From: Pseudomonas putida
GTDB lineage: Bacteria > Pseudomonadota > Gammaproteobacteria > Pseudomonadales > Pseudomonadaceae
Reading direction: 5' to 3'
Length of the DNA stretch: 64,000 bases
NCBI RefSeq assembly: GCF_002025705.1
Contig: NZ_CP018846.1
Span: 4,827,501-4,891,500 of the forward strand
The notes below the pieces were generated by a model. It was not told the origin of the DNA. It saw nothing but the letters and a program-made list of their open reading frames with translations, and made no database searches. Made by a program: the position numbers and the translations under genes. Shown here one piece after another: positions 52,632 through 62,267 of the stretch; the stretch's first letter is position 1, and the number at the start of each line of letters is the position of its first letter.

Positions 52632-53362
52632 ACGACAGCCTGCGTTTTGCCTGTACCGGTTGTGGCAAGTGCTGCACCGGCCACCATGTGCCGCTGACCT
52701 TGAACGAGGCACGGCAGTGGGCGACGGCCGGTGGCCAGGTGATCGTGTTGATCGAAGCCTTCGTGACCGATGGGCCAGGCATGCCTGCGGAGCAACGCGA
52801 ACATGTGTTGCGCCGCTCTTTACCGGTGCCTTGTGGCGGCAGCGAAGCACGCGTTTCGGTGACCTTTGCCGCGTTCAACCCGGGGCGCTGTCGCAACCTC
52901 GACGACAACGACCTGTGCACCATCTATGAAAGCCGACCGCTGGTCTGCCGCATCTATCCGGTAGAGATCAACCCGCATATTCCGCTGCGCCCGGAGAACA
53001 AGGACTGCCCGCCCGAAGCGTGGGAGCAGGGGCCCGAGCTGATCCATGGCGCACTGCCGGTGGACCCGGCGCTAGCGGCGCTGGTGCAGGCTTCGCGGCA
53101 GGCGGACCGCGACGATATCGCGGCCAAGGTGGCCATCTGCGAGGCGCTGGGGATGACCACCAGCGCGCTCAAGGGCAATGGGTTTACCGCTTATCTGCCT
53201 GAGATGGCGGCCTTTGTTGGGGCGCTGACGCAGCAGCCAGCTGAGACCGGGACCCGGTGGACGTTGCACGTGGAGCAGCCTGAGCTGGTGGATGACTTGC
53301 AGGCGCTGGGATTGCAAACCACTGCCGAGGCGCCGGTCTACTATGCCTTTATCGGGTTTTAG
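52628..53362 (+). CDS. YkgJ-family cysteine-cluster protein, long form
   Basis: 244 residues from GTG 52628, overlapping the upstream stop. The N-terminus FACTGCGKCCTGHHVPLTL and CRNLDDNDLCTIYESRPLVCR show the family's metal-binding cysteine cluster, as in the 127-residue relative at 22.9 kb. The C-terminal 100 residues are helical without recognised motifs. Function unknown. Confidence 0.88.
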   Translation: MNDSLRFACTGCGKCCTGHHVPLTLNEARQWATAGGQVIVLIEAFVTDGPGMPAEQREHVLRRSLPVPCGGSEARVSVTFAAFNPGRCRNLDDNDLCTIYESRPLVCRIYPVEINPHIPLRPENKDCPPEAWEQGPELIHGALPVDPALAALVQASRQADRDDIAAKVAICEALGMTTSALKGNGFTAYLPEMAAFVGALTQQPAETGTRWTLHVEQPELVDDLQALGLQTTAEAPVYYAFIGF

Positions 53363-53835
53363 GTAAGCGGGCTTGGCCATTGGGTTGGATGGCATCAGGG
53401 CTACCAGATGCCTGCCACAACATCTTCAGCGCCTGTGAGATCGAGCGCCGCCCGCGCGGCGCATCGCGGATAAATCCGCTCCTACATTTGTTGCAACGTG
53501 GCCATGCCTGTCAGGCCATGGTTGCCTGCCTTGTTTGCAAGACTCAAGACATGCGCCAAGGCTGGCAACCATGGCGTTACAGGTTCGGCACGTTGCAACA
53601 AATGTAGGAGCGGATTTATCCGCGATGCGCCGCGCGGGCGGCGCTCGATTTCAGCATCACCACAAAAATCAAGTCAGGCCCCCCAATGCCCACAATAACC
53701 TCCAGCCAGGCCCCCAGTCCCAACCCCAACCTGTCACCGCTGTCAGCCAGCTGTCACGCTGTCGACCCGGTCACAGCGCTATAAGCTTCAATACAGACCT
53801 CCGTTTCCCACCCCTTGGCCAAGGTGCCCGCGCCG
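53363..53835. other. Gene-free gap before the RND operon
   Basis: 473 bases. It holds the second copy of the 210-bp element (53440-53649) and then about 185 bases of leader, starting with CCT/CAA-rich sequence. A CTGTCACGCTGTCGAC stretch near 53750 could belong to the RND operon promoter. No gene seen. Confidence 0.6.
53440..53649. repeat. 210-bp inverted-repeat element, copy 2
   Basis: Exact 61-bp inverted arms at 53440-53500 and 53589-53649. The reverse complement of the whole element aligns along its length with 22593-22801. The arms are the same and the roughly 90-bp centre has only scattered differences. Confidence 0.9.
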
Positions 53836-54999
53836 ATGCGACGTCCTTCTCGTTCCGTACTTCTCGCCGCGTTGGCGCTGCTCGCCCTGGTGGCCCTGGG
53901 CGTCTGGTATGGCCAGCGCCAACAGGCCACCACGCCGCACGCGCAAGCGGCGATTCCGGTGCGCGTGGTCAGCGTCGCCCAGCAGGACGTGCCGCGCTAC
54001 ACCAGCGCCATCGGCTCGGTGCTGTCGCTGCACAGCGTTGAAGTACGGCCACAGGTCGAGGGGGTGCTGACCCAGGTGCTGGTCAAGGAGGGCCAGTGGG
54101 TGAAGGAAGGCGACCTGCTCGCCACCCTGGATGACCGGGCGATCCGCGCCAGCCTCGACCAGGCCCGAGCCCAGCTCGGCCAGAGCCAGGCGCAGATCCA
54201 GGTGGCCGGCGTAGACCTCAAGCGTTACCGCCTGCTGAGCACTGACGATGGCGTGTCCAAGCAGACCCTCGACCAGCAACAGGCGCTGGTCAACCAGCTG
54301 CAGGCCACGGTCAAGGGCAACCAGGCGGCCATCGCCAATGCCGAAGTGCAACTGTCGTATACGCAGATCCGCTCGCCAGTGACCGGGCGCGTCGGCATCC
54401 GCAATGTCGACCCCGGCAACCTGGTGCGCAGCAGCGATACCCAAGGCCTGTTCAGCGTCACCCAAATTGACCCGATCGCCGTCGAGTTCGCCCTGCCGCA
54501 ACAGATGCTGCCGACCCTGCAGGGCTTGCTCAAGGCGCCAACCGCTGCGCTGGTGCAGGCCTACATGGACGCTGATGGCGAACGCAACCTGCTCGGCGAA
54601 GGCCACCTGGCACTGATCGACAACCAGATCTCGGCCAATACCGGTACGGTGCGGGTCAAGGCCGAATTCGACAACAAGGACGGCCGCCTGTGGCCGGGGC
54701 AACTGGTTACCATCCGCCTGCGCACTGCGGTCGAGGAAAACGCCCTGGTAGTGCCGCCGCCAGTGGTGCAGCGTGGCATCGACGGGCACTTCGTCTACCG
54801 CCTTGACGGTGACAAGGTCACCAGCGTGCCGGTCAAGGTGCTGTACCAGGACAGCGGCCTGAACATCATCGCCGGGGTAAAACCGGGCGAGCGCCTGGTG
54901 CTCGACGGCCAGTCGCGGCTCAAGCCCGGCTCGCGGGTCGAGGTCACCCCGGACGTACCGCCACCGGCGGAAATGGCTGACCGCAGGAGCCAGCCATGA
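53836..54999 (+). CDS. RND efflux periplasmic adaptor (MdtA-like)
   Basis: 387 residues from ATG 53836 with AAGGTG upstream; a TTG at 53815 is in frame. An N-terminal TM/signal anchor (SVLLAALALLALVALGVWYG) is followed by the lipoyl half VRPQVEGVLTQVLVKEGQWV, a coiled-coil hairpin (LDQARAQLGQSQAQIQVAGV), the second lipoyl half YTQIRSPVTGRVGIRNVDPG and a beta-barrel ending GLNIIAGVKPGERLVLDGQS. It resembles MdtA/MexA and joins the RND pump encoded next, with an ATGA overlap. Confidence 0.94.
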   Translation: MRRPSRSVLLAALALLALVALGVWYGQRQQATTPHAQAAIPVRVVSVAQQDVPRYTSAIGSVLSLHSVEVRPQVEGVLTQVLVKEGQWVKEGDLLATLDDRAIRASLDQARAQLGQSQAQIQVAGVDLKRYRLLSTDDGVSKQTLDQQQALVNQLQATVKGNQAAIANAEVQLSYTQIRSPVTGRVGIRNVDPGNLVRSSDTQGLFSVTQIDPIAVEFALPQQMLPTLQGLLKAPTAALVQAYMDADGERNLLGEGHLALIDNQISANTGTVRVKAEFDNKDGRLWPGQLVTIRLRTAVEENALVVPPPVVQRGIDGHFVYRLDGDKVTSVPVKVLYQDSGLNIIAGVKPGERLVLDGQSRLKPGSRVEVTPDVPPPAEMADRRSQP

Positions 55000-57900
55000 C
55001 TACCCGCAACGGTATTTCGGCGTGGTGCATCGACCACCCGATCGCTACCCTGCTGCTGACGTTCGCCCTGGTGCTGCTCGGCGCCATCGCCTTCCCGCGG
55101 TTGCCAGTGGCACCGCTGCCTGAAGCGGACTTCCCGACCATTCAGGTCACCACCCAGCTGCCCGGTGCCAGCCCGGAAACCATGGCGTCTTCGGTGGCCA
55201 CGCCGCTGGAAGTGCAGTTCAGCGCCATCCCCGGCATGACCCAGATGACCAGCAGCAGCGCGCTGGGCTCGACCACCCTGATCCTGCAGTTCACCCTCGA
55301 CAAGAACATCGACACCGCCGCCCAGGAAGTCCAGGCGGCGATCAACACCGCCACCGCCCGCTTGCCCCAGGACCTGCCCAACCCGCCGACCTGGCGCAAG
55401 GTAAACCCGGCCGACAGCCCGGTACTGGTGCTCACCGTCAGCTCCGCGCAGATGCCCGGCAATGACCTCAGCGACTACGCCGAAACCCTGCTGGCGCGCC
55501 AGCTCAGCCAGATCGAAGGGGTCGGCCTGATCAACATCACCGGCCAGCTGCGCCCGGCCATTCGCGTGCAGGCCCAACCGGAAAAACTCGCCGCCATCGG
55601 CCTGACCCTTGCCGATGTGCGCCTGGCTATCCAGCAGACCAGCCTCAACCTGGCCAAGGGCGCACTGTACGGCGAGCACAGCGTCTCGACCATCGCCGCC
55701 AACGACCAGCTGTTCCACCCCGAGGACTACGCCAAACTCATCGTTTCCTACCGCAACGGCGCACCAGTGCACCTGCAGGACGTGGCCAAGGTGATCAACG
55801 GCGCCGAGAATGCCTACGTCAAGGCCTGGTCCGGCGACCAGCCAGGGCTCAACCTGGTGGTGTTCCGCCAGCCCGGCGCGAACATCGTCGACACCGTTGA
55901 CCGGGTGATGGCTGCCCTGCCCAAGCTGCAGGAAATGCTCCCGGCGTCGATCGAAGTGTCGGTATTGCAGGACCGTACCCAGACCATCCGCGCCTCCTTG
56001 CACGAAGTGGAGCTCACCCTGATGATCGCCGTGGCCCTGGTGATCGGGGTGATGGCGCTGTTCCTGCGCCAGTGGTCGGCGACCCTGGTGGTATCCAGCG
56101 TGCTCGGCGTGTCGCTGATCGCCAGTTGCGCCCTGATGTATGTGCTGGGCTTCAGCCTCAACAACCTCACGCTGGTGGCCATCGTCATCTCGGTGGGCTT
56201 CGTGGTGGACGACGCCATCGTCGTGGTCGAGAACATCCACCGCCACCTGGAGGCCGGCGACGACAGCCGCACGGCAGCGCTCAAAGGTGCAGGCGAGATC
56301 GGCTTCACCGTGGTGTCGATCAGCTTCTCGCTGATCGCCGCATTCATCCCGCTGCTGTTCATGGGCGGTGTGGTCGGCCGGCTGTTCAAGGAGTTCGCCC
56401 TGACCGCCACCTCGACCATCCTGATTTCGGTGATGGTGTCGCTGAGCCTGGCACCCACCTTGTGTGCCTTGTTCATGCGTCGCCCGCCCGGCGAGCAACA
56501 CGGCGGGTTTGGCGAGCGCCTGGTGAAGTGGTACGAAAAAGGCCTGGATCGTGCTCTCGCCCACCAACGCCTGACCCTGGGCGTGTTCGGCGTGACCCTG
56601 GCCCTGGCCGTCGCCGGTTATGTCGGCATCCCCAAAGGCTTCTTCCCGCTGCAGGACACCGGCTTCATCCTCGGCACCACCGAGGCGGCGGCGGATGTGT
56701 CATACCCCTCGATGGTCGAGAAGCACCTGGCGCTGGCAAAGATCATCGGCGACGACCCGGCTGTGCAGGCTTACTCCCATTCGGTGGGGGTCACCGGCAG
56801 CAACCAGACCATCGCCAATGGCCGCTTCTGGATCGCCCTCAAGCCTCGTGGTGATCGCGACGTGTCGGCCAGCGAGCTGATCGACCGCCTGCGGCCGAAA
56901 CTGGCCCAGGTGCCGGGCATCGTCCTGTACATGCGTGCCGGCCAGGACATCAACCTCAGCTCCGGCCCGTCGCGCACCCAGTACCAGTATGTGCTCAAGA
57001 GCAACGACGGCGTGGCCCTGAACCTGTGGACCCAGCGTCTGACCGACCGCCTGCGGGAAAACCCGGTATTCCGTGACCTGTCCAACGACTTGCAACTGGG
57101 CGCCAGCGTCACCCGCATCGACATCGACCGCCAGGCTGCGGCACGTTTCGGCCTGACCACCACCGACGTCGACCAGGCGCTGTACGATGCCTTCGGCCAG
57201 CGGCAGATCAGCGAGTTCCAGACCGAAACCAACCAGTACAAGGTGATCCTCGAACTGGACGCCAGGCAGCGCGGCAAGGCCGAGAGCCTGAACTTCTTCT
57301 ACCTGCGCTCGCCACTGACCAACGAGATGGTGCCACTGTCGGCCCTGGCGCATGTCGCCGCACCGAGCACCGGGCCGCTTTCGATCAGCCATGACGGCCT
57401 GTTCCCGGCGGCCAACCTGTCGTTCAACCTGGCCCCCGGCGTAGCCCTGGGCGACGCGGTGAAGATCCTCGAACGCACCCAGCGCGAACTGGGCATGCCG
57501 GACTCGATCAGCGGCAACTTCCAGGGCGCGGCCCAAGCCTTCCAGAGTTCGCTGTCGAGCCAACCGTGGCTGATCCTCGCTGCGCTGGTGGCGGTGTACA
57601 TCATCCTCGGCGTGCTCTACGAGAGCTTCGTCCACCCACTGACCATCATCTCCACCCTGCCCTCTGCCGGCCTGGGTGCGTTGATATTGCTCTGGGCCAT
57701 GGGCCAGGACTTCAGCATCATGGGCCTGATCGGCGTGGTGCTGCTGATCGGTATCGTCAAGAAGAACGGCATCCTGCTCATCGACTTCGCCCTGGAAGCC
57801 CAGCGCCATCATGGCATGACACCCGAGCAGGCGATTCACCAGGCGTGCCTGACGCGTTTCCGGCCGATCATCATGACCACCCTCGCCGCCCTGCTCGGCG

Positions 57901-58088
57901 CGGTGCCGCTGATGTTCGGCTTTGGCGCCGGCGCCGAACTGCGCCAGCCGCTGGGCATCGCGGTGGTTGGCGGGCTGCTGGTAAGCCAGGCGCTGACGCT
58001 GTTCACCACCCCGGTCATATACTTGGCCCTGGAGCGCCTGTTCCACCGCCGCCAGGCCGCCCCAGCGGCGGCGCCAAGTGCCAGCTAG
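54996..58088 (+). CDS. RND multidrug efflux transporter (MdtB/MdtC-like)
   Basis: 1030-residue inner-membrane proton-drug antiporter. TM1 is at residues 14-32, with PEADFPTIQVTTQLPGASPE following. The TM4 charge relay GFVVDDAIVVVENIHRHLEA has the DD pair, and the second half has VVLLIGIVKKNGILLIDFAL with the relay Lys. Length and the two porter domains are normal. It resembles the MdtC/MuxC branch, yet only one pump gene is present, whereas MdtABC and MuxABC carry two. No outer-membrane channel gene is adjacent. Confidence 0.94.
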   Translation: MTTRNGISAWCIDHPIATLLLTFALVLLGAIAFPRLPVAPLPEADFPTIQVTTQLPGASPETMASSVATPLEVQFSAIPGMTQMTSSSALGSTTLILQFTLDKNIDTAAQEVQAAINTATARLPQDLPNPPTWRKVNPADSPVLVLTVSSAQMPGNDLSDYAETLLARQLSQIEGVGLINITGQLRPAIRVQAQPEKLAAIGLTLADVRLAIQQTSLNLAKGALYGEHSVSTIAANDQLFHPEDYAKLIVSYRNGAPVHLQDVAKVINGAENAYVKAWSGDQPGLNLVVFRQPGANIVDTVDRVMAALPKLQEMLPASIEVSVLQDRTQTIRASLHEVELTLMIAVALVIGVMALFLRQWSATLVVSSVLGVSLIASCALMYVLGFSLNNLTLVAIVISVGFVVDDAIVVVENIHRHLEAGDDSRTAALKGAGEIGFTVVSISFSLIAAFIPLLFMGGVVGRLFKEFALTATSTILISVMVSLSLAPTLCALFMRRPPGEQHGGFGERLVKWYEKGLDRALAHQRLTLGVFGVTLALAVAGYVGIPKGFFPLQDTGFILGTTEAAADVSYPSMVEKHLALAKIIGDDPAVQAYSHSVGVTGSNQTIANGRFWIALKPRGDRDVSASELIDRLRPKLAQVPGIVLYMRAGQDINLSSGPSRTQYQYVLKSNDGVALNLWTQRLTDRLRENPVFRDLSNDLQLGASVTRIDIDRQAAARFGLTTTDVDQALYDAFGQRQISEFQTETNQYKVILELDARQRGKAESLNFFYLRSPLTNEMVPLSALAHVAAPSTGPLSISHDGLFPAANLSFNLAPGVALGDAVKILERTQRELGMPDSISGNFQGAAQAFQSSLSSQPWLILAALVAVYIILGVLYESFVHPLTIISTLPSAGLGALILLWAMGQDFSIMGLIGVVLLIGIVKKNGILLIDFALEAQRHHGMTPEQAIHQACLTRFRPIIMTTLAALLGAVPLMFGFGAGAELRQPLGIAVVGGLLVSQALTLFTTPVIYLALERLFHRRQAAPAAAPSAS

Positions 58089-58097
58089 GACAAGACC

Positions 58098-58772
58098 ATG
58101 CGTGTGCTGATCATCGAAGACGAAGAAAAAACCGCCGACTACCTGCATCGCGGCCTGACCGAGCAAGGCTTCACCGTCGACCTGGCGCGGGACGGCATCG
58201 ACGGCCTGCACCTGGCCCTGGAAGGCGATTATGCGGTGATCGTGCTCGATGTAATGCTGCCGGGCCTGGACGGCTACGGCGTGCTGCGTGCACTGCGTGC
58301 GCGCAAGCAGACGCCGGTGATCATGCTCACCGCCCGCGAGCGCGTCGAAGACCGCATCCACGGCCTGCGCGAAGGCGCCGACGATTACCTGGGCAAACCC
58401 TTCTCGTTCCTCGAACTGGTCGCCCGGCTGCAGGCCCTGACCCGCCGCACCAGCAGCCACGAGCCGTTGCAGATCCAGGTCGGCGACCTGTGGATCGACC
58501 TCATGGCGCGCAAGGCCAGCCGCGCCGGCCAGCGCCTGGAGCTGACCGCCAAGGAATTCTCGCTGCTCAGCGTGCTGGCTCGGCGCCAGGGCGAAATCCT
58601 CTCCAAGACCGCCATCGCCGAGCTGGTCTGGGACATCAACTTCGACAGCGACGCCAATGTCGTCGAAGTGGCCATCAAGCGCCTACGCGCCAAGCTCGAC
58701 GGGCCGTTCGACAACAAGTTGCTGCACACCATCCGAGGCATGGGCTATGTCCTGGAAAACCGTGCCGCTTAA
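58098..58772 (+). CDS. OmpR-family response regulator (heavy-metal / CopR-CzcR type)
   Basis: 224 residues. The receiver domain has acidic pair EDE in LIIEDEEKTADY, phospho-acceptor Asp51 in IVLDVMLPGLDG and Lys in LGKPFSFLEL. The C-terminal winged helix includes RLELTAKEFSLLSVLARRQG and SNAN-type wing residues in VVEVAIKRLRAKLD. The FSFLELVARLQALTRR linker is characteristic of the IrlR/CopR/CzcR group. It lies 10 bases after the pump gene and overlaps the kinase gene by 26 bases, so pump and regulator are in one operon. Confidence 0.94.
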   Translation: MRVLIIEDEEKTADYLHRGLTEQGFTVDLARDGIDGLHLALEGDYAVIVLDVMLPGLDGYGVLRALRARKQTPVIMLTARERVEDRIHGLREGADDYLGKPFSFLELVARLQALTRRTSSHEPLQIQVGDLWIDLMARKASRAGQRLELTAKEFSLLSVLARRQGEILSKTAIAELVWDINFDSDANVVEVAIKRLRAKLDGPFDNKLLHTIRGMGYVLENRAA

Positions 58773-60141
58773 TTCCATCGCCCTGCGCCTGTCGACGCTG
58801 TTCATCCTGGTGGCGCTGGGGGTGTTCGTGCTGATCGGTTCGGCGCTGTATCGCCAAGTCGACCGCAGCCTCGACCTGCTGCCGGCAGCGGAACTGGATG
58901 CGCGCTTCAGCGTGCTCGAGTCCACCCTCAACCGCTTCGGCACACCTGAGCACTGGGCCAAGATCAACAACAAGCTCAACCTGCTCAGCGAGGAAGACAA
59001 GCGCATCCGTTTCTGGGTGGTCAGCAGCAACCCGGCCTACGAATACGGCCACCCCAGCGAACTGGTCCGCGCTTTTGGCGAAGGCCCGCAAGGCATGCGC
59101 GACCTGCGCCTGCCTGACCGCCTCTACCCCTACAAGGTGCTGGTCAGCGAACTGCCGGCTCTGGGCGAGCGCCCGCCGCTGCGCTTTTTGATCGGCATCG
59201 ATACCGAAACCTTCTGGCAAGCCCAGCACAGCTTGCTGGTGGCCATTGTCGGCCTGGCTGTGCTCGGAGTGCTGCTGGCTTCGATTCTGGGTTACTGGGT
59301 AGCGCGCATTGGCCTGCGGCCGCTGCTGGCGCTGTCCGTCGAGGCCCAGGCGCTGGCGCCGCCACGCCTGGACGGGCGCCTGCAGACAGCGGACCTGGCG
59401 CCGGAACTGGCGCAGTTCGCCGGTGCATTCAACGCCGCGCTGGACCGGGTCAGCCAGGCCTATTCACGGCTGGAAGCGTTCAATGCCGACGTCGCCCACG
59501 AACTGCGCTCGCCATTGACCAACCTGATCGGCCAGACCCAGGTCGCCCTCACCCGTGGGCGCAGCGCCGAGCATTACTTCGAAGTGCTGCAATCGAACCT
59601 CGAAGAGCTGGAGCGCCTGCGCAGCATCATCAACGACATGCTGTTCCTCGCCAGCGCCGACCAGGGCAGCAAAGCCACCGCCCTGACCCAGGCCTCTCTG
59701 GCCGAAGAGGTGGCCACCACCCTCGATTACCTGGACTACATCCTCGAAGACGCCCAGGTCAGCGTCACCGTCAGTGGTGATGCCCAGGCGCCCATCGAAA
59801 AGGCCCAGTTGCGCAGGGCCTTGATCAACCTGCTGAACAACGCCGTGCAGCACACGGCGCCGAACCAGGTGATCGAGGTGCAGATCGAGGCTGGGCCGGA
59901 ACAGGTCTGCATTGCCGTAAGCAACCCAGGGCCGGCCATCGAGGATGCGCACCTGCCGCTGTTGTTCGAGCGTTTCTACCGGGTGGATGCGGCACGCAGC
60001 AACAGTGGTGGCGGCAACCATGGGTTGGGCCTGGCGATCGTCAAGGCGATCGCGCTGATGCATGGCGGTGAGGTTTTTGTGCGCAGCGCGGCCGGCGCCA
60101 ATACCTTTGGTATGCGTTTGCCCATTCTGAAGCCTGCATAG
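58747..60141 (+). CDS. Heavy-metal-type sensor histidine kinase (CzcS/CopS family)
   Basis: 464 residues from ATG 58747, within the end of the regulator gene. TM1 (ALRLSTLFILVALGVFVLIG) is followed by a periplasmic sensor of about 130 residues, TM2 (LLVAIVGLAVLGVLLASILG) and HAMP. HisKA has phospho-His251 in FNADVAHELRSPLTNL, and the ATPase domain has N box RRALINLLNNAVQHT and G box GGNHGLGLAIVKAI. The family senses metals or envelope stress; the ligand here is unknown. Confidence 0.94.
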   Translation: MSWKTVPLNSIALRLSTLFILVALGVFVLIGSALYRQVDRSLDLLPAAELDARFSVLESTLNRFGTPEHWAKINNKLNLLSEEDKRIRFWVVSSNPAYEYGHPSELVRAFGEGPQGMRDLRLPDRLYPYKVLVSELPALGERPPLRFLIGIDTETFWQAQHSLLVAIVGLAVLGVLLASILGYWVARIGLRPLLALSVEAQALAPPRLDGRLQTADLAPELAQFAGAFNAALDRVSQAYSRLEAFNADVAHELRSPLTNLIGQTQVALTRGRSAEHYFEVLQSNLEELERLRSIINDMLFLASADQGSKATALTQASLAEEVATTLDYLDYILEDAQVSVTVSGDAQAPIEKAQLRRALINLLNNAVQHTAPNQVIEVQIEAGPEQVCIAVSNPGPAIEDAHLPLLFERFYRVDAARSNSGGGNHGLGLAIVKAIALMHGGEVFVRSAAGANTFGMRLPILKPA

Positions 60142-60475
60142 TCCCTTCGGTGGCAACAACCAGAAAAGCTTGCGCAATCCCTGTGGGAGCGGCCTTGTGT
60201 CGCGAAAGGGCCGCGAAGCGGCCCCGACGATCTACGCAATGTCGCGAATCCCGAGGCCGCTTCGCGCCCTTTTCGCGACACAAGGCCGCTCCCACAGTGG
60301 ACTGCGCAAGCTGTCTACTACGGGGGTTTCCGGCCAAAGTCTAATTGCCTTTTCAGCGATCATTACTTTTTGCGCAACAGTGCTTATCGCTAAAGACGCT
60401 GTTTCCGCGGCACTTTAACGACTAACTTTGCCCCCGTCCTCATAGCACTTGCACCGCAAGAAGGTAGATTTAAAC
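60142..60475. other. Gene-free gap with a REP doublet
   Basis: 334 bases. The REP doublet lies at 60182-60297, followed by a moderately AT-rich stretch that should hold the promoter of the small secreted peptide. No gene seen. Confidence 0.6.
60182..60297. repeat. REP doublet after the two-component system
   Basis: The left arm 60182-60210 is the same 29-mer as at 16637. The right arm, about 60268-60297, is its complement with one extra T. A second small hairpin pair, GGCCGCGAAGCGGCC, lies inside. Confidence 0.88.
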
Positions 60476-60697
60476 ATGTCCAACAGTATGGGTATTGCCA
60501 GCGTTTTCGTTCTGTCGTCCCTGTTGTTGTCGCCCCTGGCCATGGCCGAAGAATCCCCGGCTTTCGTAGCCCGCACTGCAGAACTTGCCGCTGTTCACCA
60601 GGACTCCCGCGAAGCCCTGGCACACAAGGCCGACGCCGGCAAAGACGCAGAACAGACAGCTTCGAAAGTTTCCAGCGACGCCAATGCCGATAGCTGA
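60476..60697 (+). CDS. Small secreted peptide of unknown function
   Basis: 73 residues from ATG 60476. The signal peptide MSNSMGIASVFVLSSLLLSP ends at AMA|EE. The mature 48 residues are Ala/Asp/Glu/Lys-rich, hydrophilic and probably disordered or helical (HQDSREALAHKADAGKDAEQ). No family recognised. A good intrinsic terminator 75 bases downstream suggests a monocistronic abundant transcript. AAGAAGG precedes the start at rather long spacing. Confidence 0.6.
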   Translation: MSNSMGIASVFVLSSLLLSPLAMAEESPAFVARTAELAAVHQDSREALAHKADAGKDAEQTASKVSSDANADS

Positions 60698-60771
60698 TCG
60701 CGCGCCGCACCTGCTCCAGTTTTCCCTTGGCTACGCCATGGGCACCGTTGGTGCCGATATGTTAGCCTTTT

Positions 60772-60800
60772 AAAGCCGCTGCCAATCAGCGGCTTTTTTT
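60772..60800 (+). terminator. Intrinsic terminator after the small secreted peptide gene
   Basis: AAAGCCGCTG-CCAAT-CAGCGGCTTT followed by T's. Confidence 0.92.
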
Positions 60801-60901
60801 ATGTGCTCTAACTATCAGCCCCGCCGTAACGTACACCTATAAAAAGACGCACATTCAAAAATAAAAACTGCCCCACCGTCAGACCAAAGGAGCTAACACC
60901 G

Positions 60902-62233
60902 GTGCCTTCCGCGTTTCGTTTTACCCCGCTGTTCATTGCGTTGACTGCAACGATCCCTTTCGCCGCCCAGGCAGATGAAGACAAGGCTGATGGCTTCATC
61001 GAAGGTTCGTCCTTCAACCTGCACTTTCGTAATGCCTACTTCAACCGCGACAACCACAACGCCGGCGTGCGCGACACCCGCGAGTGGGGCCAGGGCGCGG
61101 TCGCCCGTTTCGAGTCCGGCTACACACCGGGCGTAGTCGGCTTCGGCCTCGACGCCCACGCCATGCTGGGCCTGAAGCTCGACGGCGGTGGCGGCCATGC
61201 CGGCACCAGCATCCTGCCCGAGCACATCAAGGACAACGGTGAACTGGGGGCCGCCCCGCACTCGTTCTCCACCGCTGGTGCAGCGGTCAAGCTCAAGGCA
61301 TTCGACACCGAATTGAAAGCCGGTGACCTGTTCATCACCAACCCGGTGATCGCCGGCGGCGAAACCCGCATGCTGCCGCAGACCTTCCGTGGTGTGAGCC
61401 TGACCAACCACAGCGTCGACGGCCTGCTGCTCGAAGGCGGCCAGGTCAGCTTCACCCACCCGTACAACCAGAGCGGCCACCGTCGTATCGACACCTACTA
61501 CGGCGACATGGACGGCCAGACCAGCAAGCACCTGAACTGGGCCGGCGTGTCGTGGAGCGGCACCGAGAACATCACCACCAACCTGTACGCGGCCGAGCTG
61601 AAGGACGTCTGGAACCAGTACTACGCTGACTTCGACTACACCTACGTGGTCAACGACCTGGTCAGCCTCAACCCGGGCGTGCACTTCTATCACACCCAGG
61701 ACACCGGCCAGTCGCTGCTGGGCAAGATCGACAACAACACCTACAGCGTGCACTTCACGGTCAACGCCGGTTACCACAGCGTCACCGCCGCCTACCAGCG
61801 GGTCAACGGCAACACGCCGTTCGACTACATCAACCTGGGTGACAGCGTTTACCTGGACAACTCGCGCATGTACTCGGACTTCAACGCCCCGAACGAGCGT
61901 TCTTGGAAGCTGCAGTACGACTACAACTTTGCCGGTGTCGGCATCCCGGGCCTGAGCACTTCGCTGTCGTATTCGCGCGGTGAAGCGGACCTGACCAAGG
62001 CCACCCAGGACACCACCCACTACGACTACTACCGCGCCGATGGCAAGAACGCCATGCACTGGGAGCGGGACCTGGACGTGAAGTATGTGTTCCAGGAAGG
62101 CGACCTGAAGGATCTGGCGGTACAGCTGCGCTATGCCACCCACCGTGGCAGCCAGGGTTATGCATCGATCGACAGCAACAGCGACAACGATGAAGTGCGG
62201 GTGATCGTCGATTACCCACTGAACATCTTCTGA
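60902..62233 (+). CDS. OprD-family outer-membrane porin
   Basis: 443 residues from GTG 60902 with AAAGGAG upstream. The signal peptide ends at PFAAQA|DED. The N-terminal strand region GSSFNLHFRNAYFNRD is typical of OprD porins, as are RMLPQTFRGVSLTN and the C-terminal strand DEVRVIVDYPLNIF with a terminal Phe. An 18-strand barrel is predicted. The substrate (basic amino acids, carboxylates or others) cannot be told from the sequence. Stand-alone gene. Confidence 0.93.
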   Translation: MPSAFRFTPLFIALTATIPFAAQADEDKADGFIEGSSFNLHFRNAYFNRDNHNAGVRDTREWGQGAVARFESGYTPGVVGFGLDAHAMLGLKLDGGGGHAGTSILPEHIKDNGELGAAPHSFSTAGAAVKLKAFDTELKAGDLFITNPVIAGGETRMLPQTFRGVSLTNHSVDGLLLEGGQVSFTHPYNQSGHRRIDTYYGDMDGQTSKHLNWAGVSWSGTENITTNLYAAELKDVWNQYYADFDYTYVVNDLVSLNPGVHFYHTQDTGQSLLGKIDNNTYSVHFTVNAGYHSVTAAYQRVNGNTPFDYINLGDSVYLDNSRMYSDFNAPNERSWKLQYDYNFAGVGIPGLSTSLSYSRGEADLTKATQDTTHYDYYRADGKNAMHWERDLDVKYVFQEGDLKDLAVQLRYATHRGSQGYASIDSNSDNDEVRVIVDYPLNIF

Positions 62234-62247
62234 TCTGAGACCGCTGG

Positions 62248-62267
62248 CGAGGGCTTCGCCCTCGTTT
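62248..62267 (+). terminator. Hairpin terminator after the OprD-family gene
   Basis: CGAGGGC-TTC-GCCCTCG then TTT, 14 bases beyond the stop; short T run. Confidence 0.55.
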
